Source: Pseudopedobacter sp965218985
Lineage (GTDB): Bacteria; Bacteroidota; Bacteroidia; Sphingobacteriales; Sphingobacteriaceae
Assembly: GCA_965218985.1 (NCBI GenBank)
Contig: CBDCMP010000007.1
Span: 806,001-870,000 of the forward strand
Direction: 5' to 3'
DNA: 64,000 nucleotides
The notes below the pieces were generated by a model that worked only from the letters and a program-made list of their open reading frames with translations, was not told where the DNA came from and did not search any database. Within the stretch, counting starts at the first letter, position 1, and each line of letters opens with the position of its first letter. The position numbers were made by a program, and so were the translations under genes. This document shows positions 63,506 through 64,000 of this stretch, piece after piece.

Positions 63506-64000
63506 ATGAACCGCTCCACCTTCATCAAAAACATCATCACCGCATTTGGTGCGAGCGCATTGCCTGTTCATTTGATCACCCCTTACCAAAAAGTCTATTT
63601 ACTGCAATGTTTTGTCAGGGGCTTCCGCTATTACAAAGGCGAAAGTCTTTTGCCGAAAATGAAGGTGGGCGATATGCTGGAACTGGTGCGTGAACCAGAA
63701 AATGAACACGATGAATTTGCCATTGCATTACATTTTAACCGGGAAAAGATCGGCTTTATACCCATGGAATCCAATGAAGTATTGAGCAGGTTGATGGATG
63801 CCGCTGTAATTCCCTTACAGGCAGAGCTCACGCATATCGAAATGAAAGCAGAGACCTGGGAAAATGTGCATATTGCTATCTACGTATTAAAACCTGATGA
63901 CCACCCCATACCGAAAGACAAAGCCTATCTTACTCAATTGGACACCCCCTATTACTATTCCTTAAAGTATGAGGATAACAGCATTGGCAGAATTTATTAC
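63506..64000 (+). CDS. HIRAN-domain protein, N-terminal part
   Basis: The frame runs to the window edge (165 codons seen). Residues around 30-110 match the HIRAN fold: QKVYLLQCFVRGFRYYKGES, VGDMLELVREPENEHDEFAI, ALHFNREKIGFIPMESNEVL. HIRAN domains bind 3' DNA ends or stalled forks in Rad5/HLTF-type proteins and occur alone or fused in bacteria. The N-terminus (NRSTFIKNIITAFGASALPV) looks like a weak signal or anchor. Placed directly after cas9 and the 65-aa gene. Confidence 0.8.
   Translation, partial: MNRSTFIKNIITAFGASALPVHLITPYQKVYLLQCFVRGFRYYKGESLLPKMKVGDMLELVREPENEHDEFAIALHFNREKIGFIPMESNEVLSRLMDAAVIPLQAELTHIEMKAETWENVHIAIYVLKPDDHPIPKDKAYLTQLDTPYYYSLKYEDNSIGRIYY

Overview
The window looks like a chromosomal segment of a Bacteroidota organism, most likely Sphingobacteriaceae (Pedobacter-like). 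The reasons are low GC, few Shine-Dalgarno sequences, candidate promoters of the TAnnTTTG type, type IX secretion C-terminal domains on secreted proteins, a DUF2723 protein, an L25/CTC ribosomal protein and an agmatine deiminase/N-carbamoylputrescine amidase pair. This assignment rests on gene families recognised by eye, without database searches.

Layout. 0-6 kb: hemA-hemC (haem), a patatin lipase, a NAGPA-type secreted protein and ahcY. 6-8 kb: a HigBA toxin-antitoxin pair, a decayed tyrosine recombinase and a bacilliredoxin. 8-21 kb: a TPR histidine kinase, an M1 aminopeptidase, an intact IS1595-type element with an 8-bp target duplication, accA, a DUF2723 membrane protein, tRNA-Gln, prs and rplY. 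21-28 kb: recA, nth, a nucleotidyltransferase pair, uvrA and DUF72. 28-33 kb: two paralogous exported proteins and a Cys/His T9SS-exported protein broken by an IS4-like element and a frameshift. 33-43 kb: lytic transglycosylase, RluB-type pseudouridine synthase with a repetitive N-terminus, lpdA, a CrtZ-like hydroxylase, rsmI-lnt and aguA/aguB.

43-53.7 kb is a rearranged accessory region. It holds a subtilisin-like T9SS protease, small lipoproteins, two diverged copies of the same lipoprotein/protease-fragment block, a REP-associated (RAYT) transposase flanked by inverted REP-like palindromes, and a group II intron inserted exactly inside one of those palindromes. 53.7-58 kb returns to core functions: an APC permease and a membrane pyrophosphatase.

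58.5-64 kb carries a full-length type II-C-like Cas9 (1400 aa, catalytic residues present) and a tracrRNA-like gene on the opposite strand. No cas1, cas2 or CRISPR array is visible. Cas9 is followed at 10-nt and 1-nt spacing by a 65-aa protein and a HIRAN-domain protein. Between tracrRNA and cas9 there is a lone CRISPR-repeat fragment. The 12 nt directly before it are complementary to the strand upstream of the likely cas9 promoter, an arrangement that resembles known Cas9 self-repression guides (scaRNA, tracr-L). This is the most interesting candidate in the window. It is inferred from sequence layout alone.
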